Shown in pieces: positions 34,216-46,559 of a stretch of 64,000 nucleotides of DNA. Numbering within the stretch: the stretch's first letter is position 1; the number at the start of each line of letters is the position of its first letter. Below the pieces are notes generated by a model that was not told the origin of the DNA, ran no database searches, and was given only the letters and a program-made list of their open reading frames with translations. The translations under genes and the position numbers were made by a program. Source of the stretch: Sisyra terminalis (Eukaryota > Arthropoda > Insecta > Neuroptera > Sisyridae); NCBI GenBank assembly GCA_958496175.1, contig OY292278.1, positions 45,756,001 to 45,820,000 on the forward strand. Reading direction: 5' to 3'.

Positions 34216-36745
34216 TATGAACGATTCTATAAATTTTTAAAAGCATTAAAGAAAATCCAGCACAATAGAATTCATTGAAATAGTTAAGAACACGAAATTA
34301 AATGGTGATGAAATAAAAACTTTAATGCACCGAACCCAAACCTGAAAGTATAAAAGATATTAAGGTGGTTAAAGTTCATCACCGGTAATTCTCTCGTCAA
34401 ATTTTAGTGGTTTTTCACTAAGTTTTACGACATTTTCTTAGAGTTTTAATCGTTTCAAAATCATAGTTGAAAAAAGACACTAAAAATTTAGTTTTATTTA
34501 ATTTGATTTAAACGCATTCTGTAGTTTATATTGCTTATTAAAGTCGTGACAAATTAAAATTTACAAACTGCATTTTTTGTCAACGTGGTAAAATTACTTA
34601 CTACGGTCGAATTTCAATTGAACTTTCTTCGGTTTTGTAATGGTTTTTTTTTTTTTGGGGGAAAAATTAGTTATCTGTGGCTTTGTTATTACTTTTTGTA
34701 ATTAGTAGTAGTTATGTATAGATGAGGGTTGGCACCCCTATCACCTAATATCTAGTTATATTTTACATTGCATAGAACAACTAATTAAGTTAGACACTCG
34801 AATTCAAAAGGGATATAAATTGTTTCACTTTAAATGTAACAAAAGTGTTGTTTTTTTTTTTGTTTATAAACATCCCCCAAATTCCTGTTACAACAAGCAT
34901 GAATAAGAGAAACATTTATATTTATATCACGAAATATAACAGAGAAAACGTGGCCCGTTTTATATGTTTATTTTGATTTTCCGCAGAAGAAAGGAAAACA
35001 TTCAATATTATAAATTGAACTTTTATTAACAAACATTTCTGTGGCAAATAAATAACAATGCTAAAGCGTCGTAAAAAAATTCGACACGGGCGCTAACACG
35101 AACCAAAAGCACACATCTACCCCTTACAAACGTTGGCGGTGTGTCATCAAAATTTATAGAGAGATTTTTATTACTCAACCGAAACAGTTCATATTTCCAT
35201 TTCCCGGCCTAAATATGACTGGGAATCAATAGATATGTAATGTACGTACATTTTCTTTCATACAAAAACTATAATAGAAAAAAAAAGCGCCCGAGCTTTC
35301 GCCGCTATCTTCATCTAAATTGATGTATTTTTCCATTTCTATCAACAATAAAAAGAAAAATTGCAAATTTTCTTTATTACCTTTTCTTGTTTGGAGGAAA
35401 AAATAATTAAGTTGTCAGAATTAATTTCTTGATATTCCATTGGTTTTTCAATTAGATTTTTTTTCCTTTTGATCCATTTGAACATTGTCTTACTATTTCT
35501 ATTCTTTCAACAAATTTTCCCGAGTTAAAGCTCATAAACTTTAACATTAGTTACAATAGCGTAAAAGAATTTTGTGTTAATTTTTTTAGAGGGATATCTT
35601 TCTCAATGAATTGAATTTTAAAGAAAAGGTGAATATTGTTGGCAAAGAAATTATTATTTTAGTTAAATTTTGTGCCACGCAAGCGAATTTCTCGTGCTAG
35701 TATCTTCCAACATAAAAATCTAAAATATTTGTCAGAATTGATTCTTTTGACGAAACTGCTCACGTTTTTCATTCAAAATGTTTCCAGTGAAAGCACGTAA
35801 GCTCATAAACATGGAAGCAAACCGATGTAACTTGGAATATTGAATTTTGCTTTCGATATTATGACAAAAAAAACCAAAATTTACCAAACTGCATTGATAT
35901 TTTTCTAACATAATTTTTGTGTATATTTGAAAAAAAAATCCGCAAAAAAAATTAAATAGAAACACTTTGGCAATGTAAACGAGGAAATGTTGATAATAAA
36001 ATTGTCAGATACAGCATCGTTCAAGATGCTATTTGATATTGGGAAAGTTGCGTCATTTAGCCTCATCATCGCCCAAAAACTACTTTAGAACAAATTATTA
36101 GACATTTTCGGAATTATCACCCACTTGGAAAATATATTATGAACACATACACACAAGTGGATGTGGTATAATAATCGTAAATTTAATTTTATGGGATCCT
36201 CCGATCAATTGGTGCGTATTGGATATTAAATTCAACGTGCGCCAATCGCCGATTTTCATTCAACTAATTCAACAAAGCATGAATTATTGTTAACTTCATA
36301 ATAGCAATTAATTTCTCTAATGACTTCACTATATATTATGGCGTAGTACATGCATTCAAGAGGCCTGTTCATCCCACATTTTCCTACCAAATACTTTTGT
36401 TGTTCATTATAAGCTTCCAGGAATAGTTGCCAGTGTTTGATTTTGATTGATTTTCGTTGAAATGTTGATTTTTTCATAAAGTTTTTATATGACCACATAA
36501 TTGGAATATCTGAAAATACGTATAAAGGAAATCATTTTATAACGGAAAATGAAGAGAAATTCATGAAATATCAAATAAGTTTAAGACTTTTAAGGTTTAA
36601 ATCAGTCACTAAATCTTTGATATTGATTTTTTTATAATTTAAACCGTAAAAGATATCATGAAGTTTTATTTATAACAGGTTTGAAGTATAACATCTTTTA
36701 AATGTTATCAATTTTCCACTTCGTACAAATTAATTCTTTCATTTT
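34216..36745. other. AT-rich noncoding DNA
   Basis: No repeat recognised. A minus-strand stretch of 80 codons at 36256-36498 has a balanced amino-acid composition for this region but no domain or splice context that I can identify. Confidence 0.5.
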
Positions 36746-36751
36746 TCAGGG

Positions 36752-38285
36752 GCAGATCACGAATTAAATGACCAAAAAAATTAAACAAGAGAGTAATTAT
36801 CAAATTTCCTAACTTACTACCTTGAAATTCCAAATTTCCCTAACTAATGGTCATTGACATATTAAATCTAATCTAAGTAGATCCCACACCATATTGATAG
36901 CAGGGCTCACAACCAGTCATAACCGGTAATATTGGGGAAAGGCTGAACTTTCCAAAATTCAGATTCTGTTAAACAGAGAATTGCAATGTTTCTCCCATTC
37001 TGTTGTGATGCAACCCTTTAATTGAAAAATGCTTCATTCCCAGTACTGAACTATTCAAACACCAACTGAAATAGGGACCCAGGGAATACAATAAGTCTAA
37101 GGCTTTCCAAACCTCGTCCTGGTGAACTATATAGAAAAAAAATCAACTGTACATTCTGTAGTACCTTGATTAACAATTTCATCAAGTTAAGGTGCAACAA
37201 CCTTCTTCGGGGACCCAGCATTGGTTTTCTGGGGAGCTGATAAAGATTTTCAAGTGGTTCCTACTTAGCAATTAAGTCGAAATTTTTCACAAAACAAATC
37301 TTAATCATTGTTAGTAATTCTAGGGATATTACCGGAACAATTACTATTTATCCAATAATATTGTCTCTTAATTCCTGATAGGCAAGCAAAAATCAAAGAT
37401 TTGATGCTTACTTACAGATTTCATTAAAAGCAATTAAACTAAGGCATGAAAAATTTAAATTTTGGAAAAAATCGGCATAATTTCAGCTATGGTCCTCCAA
37501 TTATAACGAGGTGCCCAATTTTTCTTCTAAATAGTTTGTTTTTTACTTTTCCCGACTAAATTTTTTTTTTATCTGATTTTCTTTATACGTAACTTCTCGA
37601 CTAAAGACTGGGACAAGTAATGCCTTACCCAAAGGATATACTCATTAGATTGGTTTTTCCTTCAGGGGCAGATCACGAAATATGCAAACCAAAAAAAATT
37701 AAACTATAGAGTAATTATCAAATTTCCTAACTTAATACCTTGAAATTCCAAATTCCCTAACTAATGTTCATTGAAATATCAAATCTAATCTAAGTAGATC
37801 CCACACCATATTGATAGTAGGCCTCATAACCGTTCATTACCGGTAATATTGGAGAAAGGCTGAACCTTCCAATATTCAGATTCTGTTAAACAGAGAATTG
37901 CAATATTTTTCCCATTCTGTTGGAATGCAACCCTTTAATTGAAAAATGCTTCATTCCCAGTACTGAACTATTCTAACACCAATTGAAATAGGGACCTAGG
38001 GACCTAGGGAACATAAGTCTAATAAGTCTAAGGCTTTCCAAACCCTGCCCTGAAGTACCTTATAGAAATAGATTCTATTGTACATTCTGTAGTACCTTGG
38101 TAAACAATTTCACCAGGTTGAAGTGCAACAATCTTCTTCTGGATCCTTTACTGGTTTTCTGCGGAGTTGATAAAGATTTTCAAGTAATTTCCACTTGGTA
38201 TTCAAGTCGAAATTTTTCATAAAACTTAACAATCTGTCCCAAAATATTGTATATTGTCTATTGATTCCTTATAGGCAACTATATT
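36752..38285 (-). repeat. satellite-like family S, minus-strand tandem of two units
   Basis: Units of about 915 bp start at GCAGATCACGA (36752) and at 37667; the second is cut off near 38285. Both are inverted relative to the block at 31.5-34.2 kb. The 37625-37655 junction is the empty counterpart of the P3 site. Confidence 0.85.
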
Positions 38286-39500
38286 CTGTAATTTGGTAAA
38301 GTTGGACTAATGTAGACAACGAGCTCTACGGGTTTAATTCTTACCAACTTAAAAAAAAAGAAAAAGCCAAAATGATTCCCTAAAGAAAGGTGTTGAAATT
38401 AACGAAATGAAAAAAAATCAGTCGAAAAATTTAAGCTCCAACTCGATAAAAATACTAAGCACCAATAACTAGATGACTTTTTTGGCATACAGAGTTCTAA
38501 AAATATACGAAAAAATCAAAAATTCAACAATTCTAAGAGTACTGATCTTCAGAACTAGAATTAATGGGAATTCTATAGCAGTAGCTGAAGGAAAATTGGG
38601 AAATAAGAAATCGATTCGTTCTTAATTCTTATTCTAACTTAAAAGAAGATAATTGATACAATAGTTGGTACTTACATTTAATAGAAGTCTTGATATACGA
38701 GAATCAACTCTTCAAATAAAAAAATAAATTTCACAGTATAAAATCGAGAAAACAAACATAATTTTTGATTATTTTGTCACAGTTGATGTCTTTGTTTTGA
38801 AAAACGTTTTTGTCGTTTCATATAATCCAAGTGCAAACGTAAATCTTGACGGTGATAAGTGTCGCGAAAGAGATTAGGAAACGAGAAGAGATTATTCGTG
38901 ATGAATGAGTTGTTTTAATTTTCGAGGAATAATTCTTTTTTCGAACCAAAAACGCTCCAAGTCCATGTTATTGTAAATACATGGCTTAAATTCCTCGACG
39001 GTACACTGTAATTTAAGTAGACATCCTCTGCTTTATTTTTTATTTTATGTTTTTTTTTTTATAAATTTATTTCCAGCTTACAAGTTGGCTTTTATTTGGC
39101 TTATTTGTGTGGGTAAAGTTGCTAGAGCATCACTCAAAATTAATCATGTAAAAAGGCTTTTTTGCTCTTACGATTTATTTATCTTGTGTGTAGTGTATGG
39201 TATGTAGTGTATGTTGGTGTAGGGGGTGGAGAGGACGCTAATAGTTTGTATTAAAGCCTTTTACATGAAACGCTTTTCAAAGTGACGAGCCTTTTCATTA
39301 GTTCAGAATTCGCATATTAGAAAACAGCTACTCGTCAAGGCAAATAAAGCACGATTGAGCTTTTCAAAGCTTTAATTTATATGCTTGACAAGTGCGGTGG
39401 ACTCTTATTAATTTGTGAAGGTAGAGTGGTACCTCGGGTAATCGTAAGCGTATGGTACTTTTTTCTGTGCCATCAATTAACGGAAAAAATCACAGTGTAA
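38286..39500. other. noncoding DNA
   Basis: No gene or repeat recognised. Confidence 0.55.
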
Positions 39501-39501
39501 A

Positions 39502-41372
39502 GAGAAAAATTACAGACGGTTAATCTTGTTGATGATTCACTAGCCAATACCCGCGACTTCGCTAACATAATTTAATATTATGTTACTAATGTTTGTCGAG
39601 AAATACAAATTAAAATTATTGAAGTCTTTAAAAGTTTTCGTATATCAATTATTATAAAGAGGAAAGATTTGATTGTTTGTTTGCTTTGAATAGTCTCCGA
39701 AACTACTTGACCGATTTGAAAAATTCTTTCACTGTTAGGAAACTACACTATTTCCGGTGAACAAAGGCTATATTAAATTTTCAAAAAAGTTAGGGGTCCA
39801 TACTAAAACTCCAATAATGTAACCCAAGGTCTGAAAAAAATTACCAAAAAACATTATTTTATCGCGTACGCTGCGAAAACTATTAGTTATAGAACCAAAT
39901 AATGTAGTACGATTTTGCAGAACATATTATTATCTACAAAAAATAGAGCGACAGCATATGTCAAACTATTATAGTTATGTCACAATAAGTGTTTTTTCAT
40001 TTAAAAAAATATATATAAATGCCACCGCTATAAAAGCTCTTTTATTTATACTTTGGGATTAATCCTTATCAAAATAAATGACTTCATATTAAAGTTTGCT
40101 TCAATACCATTATATAACTTTTTGAGTTATTCAATTTGAATCATCCATTCGAAAGATATCACAAGTTTAAAATGTAAATTATTGAAAAATGTCGCATGGT
40201 CACCCCATTTTACTTATAATTAAGACCAACTTTATTGAACTTGGCGATATTTTTTATTTATGTATAGATGCTGATTGATTTACAGATTATTTGGTCTGCG
40301 GTAGGTTTACCTTCCGTAGGTATACGCAATTGAACATACTCTTTTTAGATATTTATAAATATTTTTTGAAAATTAATTGATTATTACATAGAAGAATCTT
40401 ATTCTTTGCAACAGTTTATTAAATGTGTCTTTTTAAAGTTGACAAAATAGTGTTTTCAGGTATGATTATGTTTTTCGTAAAAGAAATAAGAAAAATAAAA
40501 ATTTTCATATACCACTACAAATGGCAAATTTGAAATGAAAACATAATCTACATCTACGTTACGCAGACGAAGTTGCGGGGATCAGCTAGTAACTCATATG
40601 TGGAAATATAATCAAAGGATTTAGCCGATTAACAATTTGAAATCTGCACTCGCGTCTAATGAAAAGATCTTTCCTTGATTTTATTGTTATTCATCTAAGA
40701 TAGCTATATACTTAATATCACATCTCCAACCCCTATAATATGGGAATAATTGGGATGACAACCACTAATGTAAATATTTTTTTTCTCAGTACCTATTAGA
40801 GATATCTTCATGAAATTAAAACTATACATGACTATTAATAAACTAATTTTAGTTTAATTTTTAGAGAATTTTTGCAATACTAGAAACTGTAAAAAATCAG
40901 AAGTGAGAAAAATTACAGACAGTTAATCTACTTTATGAGTCATTATCCGATACCCGCGACTTCGTTAAAGTAACATAACACTACGTTACTAATATTTCTG
41001 ATGGTCGAGAAATACTAATTAAAATTATTGAAAACATTAAAAGCTTTGGTATATATAAAAACTAATATGTAAAAAATTGATCCTCGGATCTAGCCAATTA
41101 GGCATTTGAAAACTGCACTCGCGTCTTATGAAGGGATCTTACCTTATTTTTATTATTTTTCGTCTAGGATAGCCATATACTTAATCTCACACCCCTAACT
41201 CCTATAATACGGGAATAATTGGGACGACAACCTTTAATGTATTTTTTTTTTCTCTGCACCAATTGAAGATAACTTCATGAAATTAAAACTATACATGACT
41301 ATTAATAAACTAATTTTAGTTTAATTTTTAGAGAATTTTTGCAACACTAGAAACTGTAAAAAATCAGAAGTA
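39502..41372. repeat. tandem repeat W, two units of ~460 bp
   Basis: Unit 1 (39502-40905) is split by HLE copy C; without it the unit is about 459 bp. Unit 2 (40906-41372) is uninterrupted. Both start GAGAAAAATTACAGAC and contain ATACCCGCGACTTCG and AATTTTTGCAA.ACTAGAAAC. The CTAGCCAATACCCGCGACTT in unit 1 resembles an inverted HLE 3' end, so W may itself derive from another HLE family. Confidence 0.85.
39645..40589 (+). mobile_element. Helitron-like non-autonomous element, copy C
   Basis: 945 bp, TCAATTATTATAAAGAGG to GGGATCAGCTAG, between A (39644) and T (40590). The matching place in W unit 2 (about 41050-41060, GGTATATATAAAAAC) is uninterrupted, so the insertion was between A and T with no duplication, as Helitrons do. 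Close to copy B. Confidence 0.92.
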
Positions 41373-41506
41373 TATTTTTTAGGGGTGGTTTTTTATACAA
41401 ACCTCCAAAAGGACACCTACCAAAAATATATTGTATATGTTAATTAGAAATTACAAAATGATCGAATTGGTGGAACATAGTTGAAAAATATAAAAATCAA
41501 AATTTT

Positions 41507-42018
41507 ATTTATTTTTAGTAGGATAGTGGACAAGAAAGGATGTAGATCCATGTACTAATTATTAATTTTGCGACACGTTTCGGTCTTTTATTAGACCTTC
41601 ATCAGGCTTCTAAAATCATACAAACACATGTATTACAGAATCCTTCAAAACATTACTAATTGTTAAATTACCTTAATATGAAGTACACAATATGCATCAC
41701 AATAACATCGAAATTTTTTCCTTTATATATTAAATTTTATTTTCATTAAAATTATTTATAAAATTTATTAAAATAGTTAAAATCGTGGTGATTAAACATT
41801 TTTTAAAATTCAACGATACTAATCATGGCTTGTGGATTGCACTTATAAACTAAATTATGTTTAAACATCAAACGTCTAAAATTGTCACTGGCAAAATTTC
41901 GTATCGATCTTTTAATATTTACCTACCAGGTCAGGACAATTTTTTTTTTAAATAATAATTAGTACATGGATCTACATTCTTTCTTGTCCACTATCCTACT
42001 AAAAATAAATAAAATTAT
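41507..42018. mobile_element. inverted-repeat element with hammerhead-like motif
   Basis: Arms of about 60 bp (41507-41566 and 41954-42018, sharing TAGTAGGATAGTGGACAAGA and ATGTAGATCCATGTAC). Motif H3 lies just inside the left arm on the minus strand. It is probably a head-to-head Penelope-type remnant; no coding sequence seen. Confidence 0.65.
41572..41605 (-). ncRNA. hammerhead-like core H3
   Basis: Minus strand: CTGATGA, A, stem GGTCT/AGACC around AATAAA, GAAA, CGTGTC. The best-formed of the five: perfect 5-bp stem II, intact GAAA and a GTC cleavage triplet. Stem III would be two base pairs at most, as reported for Penelope-element hammerheads. Confidence 0.6.
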
Positions 42019-42104
42019 GTAAAATATGGACACAACCAATTTATTGATAAAAATCAAAGTATGTGGACATATCAAATAATATATTATAGTTAATTCAATT
42101 ACCT

Positions 42105-42832
42105 TCACAGTAGGGTGATTAAAAAAAAAAAATTTTTTTAAATTTTTTCTTGCAAACAGGCTGAAAAGTTTTGATTTGACGTAAAAAGACACCAGTTAAA
42201 ATTTCAGCTCTTAATATTAATATTAAGGTTGTCTTCATCGCATTTTTTTATTTCCCATAACAATAACATGGAAAATTTATTTTGACTTCTTCTGATTTTT
42301 ATACCGTTCAAACGACTATTTGAATAATAAATCTCTTCTATGATCTTTATAGTGAATTAAACGCTCTACAAAAAAGGACTGATAACACTTTTTGATTAGT
42401 CCATGTATTCAAAAGTTATTCAAGATCAAACTTCAATTCTTTAAAAATTTGATCGAATTTTGTATATTGTACCAAAACTGTAGTTTTCAGTGTTAAAATC
42501 AGAGTCAATTTTTTTAACAAACATGAATTTGATTTGTGAGAGAAGTCAACAAATGATTTGTTTTATTAAATTTTTATGATTAATTTTTTTTCATCAAATT
42601 TTTAAAGAATTGAACTTTGATCTTGAATAACTTTTGAACACATGGACTAATCAAAAAATGTTATCAGCCCTTTTTTGTAGAGCGTTTAATTCTCTATAAA
42701 GATCATAGAAGAGATTTATTATTTAAATAGTCGTATGAACGGTATAAAAATCAGAAAAAGTAAAAATAAATTTTCCCATGTCATACTTATGGGAAATAAA
42801 AAAAATGCGATGAGGACAACCTCATTAGATAA
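42105..42832. mobile_element. palindromic MITE, family Q
   Basis: About 730 bp. Arms of ~260 bp: TTATTTCCCATAACAATAAC, GATTTTTATACCGTTCAAAC, CTCTACAAAAAAGGACTGAT and AAAGTTATTCAAGATCAAAC on the left return inverted on the right. It shares the CTCTACAAAAAAGG and TTAATATTAATATTAAG modules with family P but is otherwise different. Confidence 0.8.
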
Positions 42833-43019
42833 TCACAGGATAAAAAAGTATCCTGTTTAGTACAAACTGAATTACTTTCTTATCCCGGTTTACTTCATTA
42901 CCAGTTTAGTCACCAAAACGCGTCTCCATTTTTACTACGAAGAAGTACAGACTAGGAAGTTTCACGCCATCAAAATTGAAACATTATGGTATTTAATATG
43001 TCCTCAGCTAATTTAGTAA

Positions 43020-44160
43020 AACCAAAAAACTCAAATTGATACACTAAATTAAAATGATAGATCACATGGAACTAAAGCAGGACAAAAAAAATTATACATT
43101 ACTGTCAGATTAACAATGATCTATTGGATCTATCTTTTTTTCACATTTTAACATATCGGATTCTAATCTCAGTACTGAAGTAGTTGAATAGCATATTGTT
43201 TATCAGTTGTTGAAACATTTTAGCTTACAATAGAAGAAATTGGGACCCAGAAAACATAATAGGTTTAAAGCTACATTGTTAAGGCTCTCCAAATTCATCC
43301 TGATGAACTACTTAAAAAAATCATTGAAAAATTTTATGATTTTCATCCAAAACTCTTAGGATCACTATAGGTACCCTTTGGTATTCCACTACTGTAAACA
43401 AATGAAAGAACAGGAGGATCTCAATAGTAAAACCGATTTACTCAAATTGATATACTAAATTAAAATGGTAGATCACATGTCATTAAAGCAGGATCAAACA
43501 AATTAGACATCACTGTCAGATTAACAATGATCTATTGGATCTATCTTTTTTTTACATTTTTACATACAGGACTCTAATCTCAGTACTGAAGTAGTTGAAA
43601 CGCATATTGTTTACCAGTTGCTGAAACATTTTGGCTTACAATAAAAAAAATTGGGACCCAAAGAACAAAATAAGTCTAAACCTGCATTGTTAAGGCTCTC
43701 CAAATTCATCCTGGTGAACTACTTAAAAAAATCATTGAAAAATTCTATGATTTTCATCCAAAACGCTTAATTTTACAATAGGTACCTTTTGGTATTTCAC
43801 TAATGTAAACAAACGAAAGAACAGGAGTATCTCAATAGTAAAACCGATTTACTCAAATTGATTCACTAAATTAAAATGATAGATCACATGGAACTAAAGC
43901 AGGACCAAACAAATTAGACTGTCAGATTAGCAATGATCTATTGTTTCCGGTTGCTGAAACATTTTGGCTTACAATAGAAGAAATTGGGACCCAGAGAACA
44001 AATTATATCCAAATTCGTACTGGTAAACTACTTAAAAAAAATCTATGCTTGAAAAGTTCTATGCTTTTCATCCAAAACGCTTAATTTCACAATAGGTACC
44101 ATTTGGTATTTCACTAAAGCAACCAACCGAAAGAACAGGAGGATCTCAATATACCGATAG
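43020..44160. repeat. tandem repeat, ~411-bp period, about 2.7 units
   Basis: CTCAAATTGATACACTAAA-type starts recur at about 43030, 43441 and 43853. Shared blocks: AATGATCTATTGGATCTATC, TTGGGACCCAGA, TTCATCCTGATGAACTACTT, GAAAGAACAGGAGGATCTCA. The third unit carries a deletion. Parts (GGGACCCAG..., TCCTG.TGAACTA) are also related to family S. Confidence 0.85.
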
Positions 44161-44825
44161 TCAAAATTAAGACATCAAATTCAGTAGCAAAGATATTGAA
44201 GACTTATCTAAAAGATTTTGCTTTTAAAACAAAGTTCCATCACCCAAAACCGTATTGTCCTTTATTTGCTTATTATCTACGAAGAAATTAAAAATCTTTT
44301 TGATAGTCAAAAAATTTTGGAAACCTCAATTTTAGAAGCCTTCGAAGAAAGAACTATGACAATAATTGGATATTCCAAGAAAATCCAAGAAAAAGGAATT
44401 TCCAAGAAAAATATCAACTAATAAAAAACCAATTTTCTTTCCAATTGAATATTTGATATTTAATCTCATTTTCATAAACTATTTGCGGTACCTCTGTGGC
44501 AAATTCCTTTTATTTGGATATATTAACGACAAAAGGGGCAAGCGGATTTTCCAACCGATAGTGTCACGAATTCGTGGGCGTGTAAGAAGGTTATTAGAAA
44601 TTTCATAAATCACGTTGAACTAAAGTAATCTGATTTAAGATGACAATAATAATCCCCTACCTAAACTTATGTCATCACCGACGTGCAATGATTGATGCGT
44701 TATGTGGCAATCTCTTTCGCATCCCTTCGGTGAAAACTTTGGCTAAGTATTACCTTAAACAATCAAATTTGTGTGCTGCTTACATATTTAAACAGGGCTT
44801 GTAATTAATACTACATAATTGGATT

Positions 44826-45005
44826 ATGGTATTTGCAATCTTAAAGACTCGAAAGATATTAGTGGAGGAGCTTGTAGAACTTCGTGAAAGTATATCACAT
44901 CTTACCGGTGTTGTTATAGTTTCCGTATATTTAATGACACTAGTGACAGGAAGTAATTTTTCATTTGATTGCCGAAAAAATTGTGCTTTTTATATTAAGG
45001 ACTAA
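44826..45005 (+). CDS. possible short ORF or upstream exon, 59 codons
   Basis: Starts MVFAILKTRKILVEELVEL and contains one likely membrane segment (GVVIVSVYLMTLVTG), ending in a stop at 45003-45005. It lies 160 bases upstream of the four-exon membrane-protein gene on the same strand and could be part of its first exon or 5' region, but I see no splice junction that clearly joins them. It could equally be a chance ORF. Confidence 0.2.
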   Translation: MVFAILKTRKILVEELVELRESISHLTGVVIVSVYLMTLVTGSNFSFDCRKNCAFYIKD

Positions 45006-45165
45006 TCAAAATGATGTTTCGAATAATGAAGTTGAACTCCCCGATTTGCGGATGTAATTTGAAATCAATGACGTTAGTGACGCTTTTTTATGGGATTGTA
45101 AGCTTTGATAAACTACAAAGTTTCGAGAAACCAGTTCAAAGTTCCTCAATTTTTAGACCATAAAT

Positions 45166-46354
45166 ATGATTTTAATCATAAACCAAGCTTTTACTGTAGC
45201 AGATTATGAAAAAAAGACTTCAGATACAATATATACGGCTCTTGGTAAATATTTGTGATTATATTATTTCTACAAAAAAGTAGTTACCATTATATTTTAT
45301 AGGAGTACATTCGGTTTCGTTGGCGTTTGAAATAATTCAATTGATTGAATGTATAATCAGTATGATTATTTTTTCCATTATTTTCTGGGGAGTGGTAAAA
45401 GTATTGGTCACTTTACGTTAAAGGATTATTTGATAGAGATATAAGTTTAATTTTTTTTTTTCTAGGACAAGAAAAAGATAGTCAAGTTTGGAATAATGGT
45501 TTTCTATTTTAATTTGTTGTACAACACGGTAATGTTAATTGCGTTTTGTATTATGATGGGTGGAAAAGGAAAAATGTTTGGAATTATTTTTGCTTTAATT
45601 TTTTATTCAATAATCATGAGTAAGTTGGTACTACTTCAAAAAAAATTACACTAATTTCAAGTAAGCACAATGGAATTTTCAAATTTACGGGTTTGGTACT
45701 TCTGTTCTAAGTCAATGCTTCTTCAGAAGTGCCATAAATCAAATATTTTCTCATATTTTTTTTCGAATATTCATAGTTTCAAATTCCTTCTGAGGTTTTA
45801 CTAAAAAAGAATTATATTACAAGTAATCTATCCTGGTATAGTTTTCTAAAGTACCTCCCATTTATTAAATAATTGCGCCGTTTATTTTGAAAGTGAGTTA
45901 AGTCCATTTCAAAAACAATCCCAATAGTGTTATCATTTTTAACCATAGGAACATAAGATTCTAAGGAGGAGGGAATAATTGGCGTTTTTGTTAACAACTA
46001 AAATGAAATCATTAATTTCTCAAAACTTAGCAGGTAAATAATTAACATACTTAGTTCTAGTTACACGAAGAATCACCATTTAGACCATCCTTGAAATGGA
46101 CTTACACCACTTTCAAAATAAACAAGTCAATTAATGCAATTATAAATTCTAGATAATTGTATCAAAACATGATTAAAACTGATAAAAAATTATCCATTTA
46201 AAATTATTGTATTTTTTTTTTGCTTCTGAACTAAATTCAAACTTCAATTTTTAATTAATTTTTATCATTTTTTTCAGCCATTTACGCTTATGTAATTTCA
46301 ATAATGGAAAGTTATTACTACGATGTACTCATACTTAAGGAACAACCGATATAA
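45166..46354 (+). CDS. small multi-pass membrane protein, four exons
   Basis: Exons 45166-45244, 45303-45394, 45466-45619 and 46280-2 bases earlier (46278)-46354. Every junction has GT-AG, phases agree (1, 0, 1), and acceptors at exons 3 and 4 have long pyrimidine tracts; exon 3 ends at a consensus GTAAGT donor. The joined frame gives 133 residues: a short polar N-terminus (VADYEKKTSDTIYTALG), a hydrophobic segment (about 32-57, ending FWGV), a basic turn DKKK, a second segment (about 62-88), a GGKGK turn, and a third (about 95-115), then a short tail ending KEQPI. The hydrophobic segments and basic turn after the first recall small insect multi-pass families such as DUF4728, but that is inference. 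An in-frame stop precedes the ATG at 45154-45156 unless TTTTTAG there is a splice acceptor, so an earlier exon with another membrane segment is possible. AATAAA lies 190 bases downstream. It is the only convincing intact gene here. Confidence 0.75.
45877..46132. repeat. short inverted repeat in intron 3
   Basis: GTTTATTTTGAAAGTGAG... near 45880-45915 returns inverted at 46095-46132 (...CACTTTCAAAATAAAC). The arms are about 38 bp; probably a small MITE within the last intron. The 61-codon minus-strand ORF here is a by-product. Confidence 0.55.
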
Positions 46355-46546
46355 ATAATTAAAAAATGCGAATTTCCTATTACTATGATAAAACAATTTT
46401 GTATATTTTTAAGTACGAAGAACAAATAATTGCGATTAATTTAAGGAAAAAATTTAAAGTGAAATCACTGAATAATCACGTAAATGATAAACTAATGTTC
46501 CATAACTTTTAATTTTTTTGTGTTAAAGTCCTGGAACAATGTAAGA

Positions 46547-46552
46547 AATAAA
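46547..46552 (+). terminator. poly(A) signal of the membrane-protein gene
   Basis: AATAAA 193 bases after the stop, on the coding strand, first good signal downstream. Confidence 0.55.
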
Positions 46553-46559
46553 TAAGTTC

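Noticed and set aside
36256..36498. 80-codon minus-strand ORF with balanced composition
   Set aside because: No domain, no splice or poly(A) context that I could tie to it; left as noncoding.
41959..42192. 77-codon minus-strand ORF
   Set aside because: Runs across the junction of two repeats (inverted-repeat element and palindrome Q).
43020..44160. CRISPR-like array
   Set aside because: The ~411-bp units are long diverged tandem repeats without short identical repeats and unique spacers; eukaryotic context.
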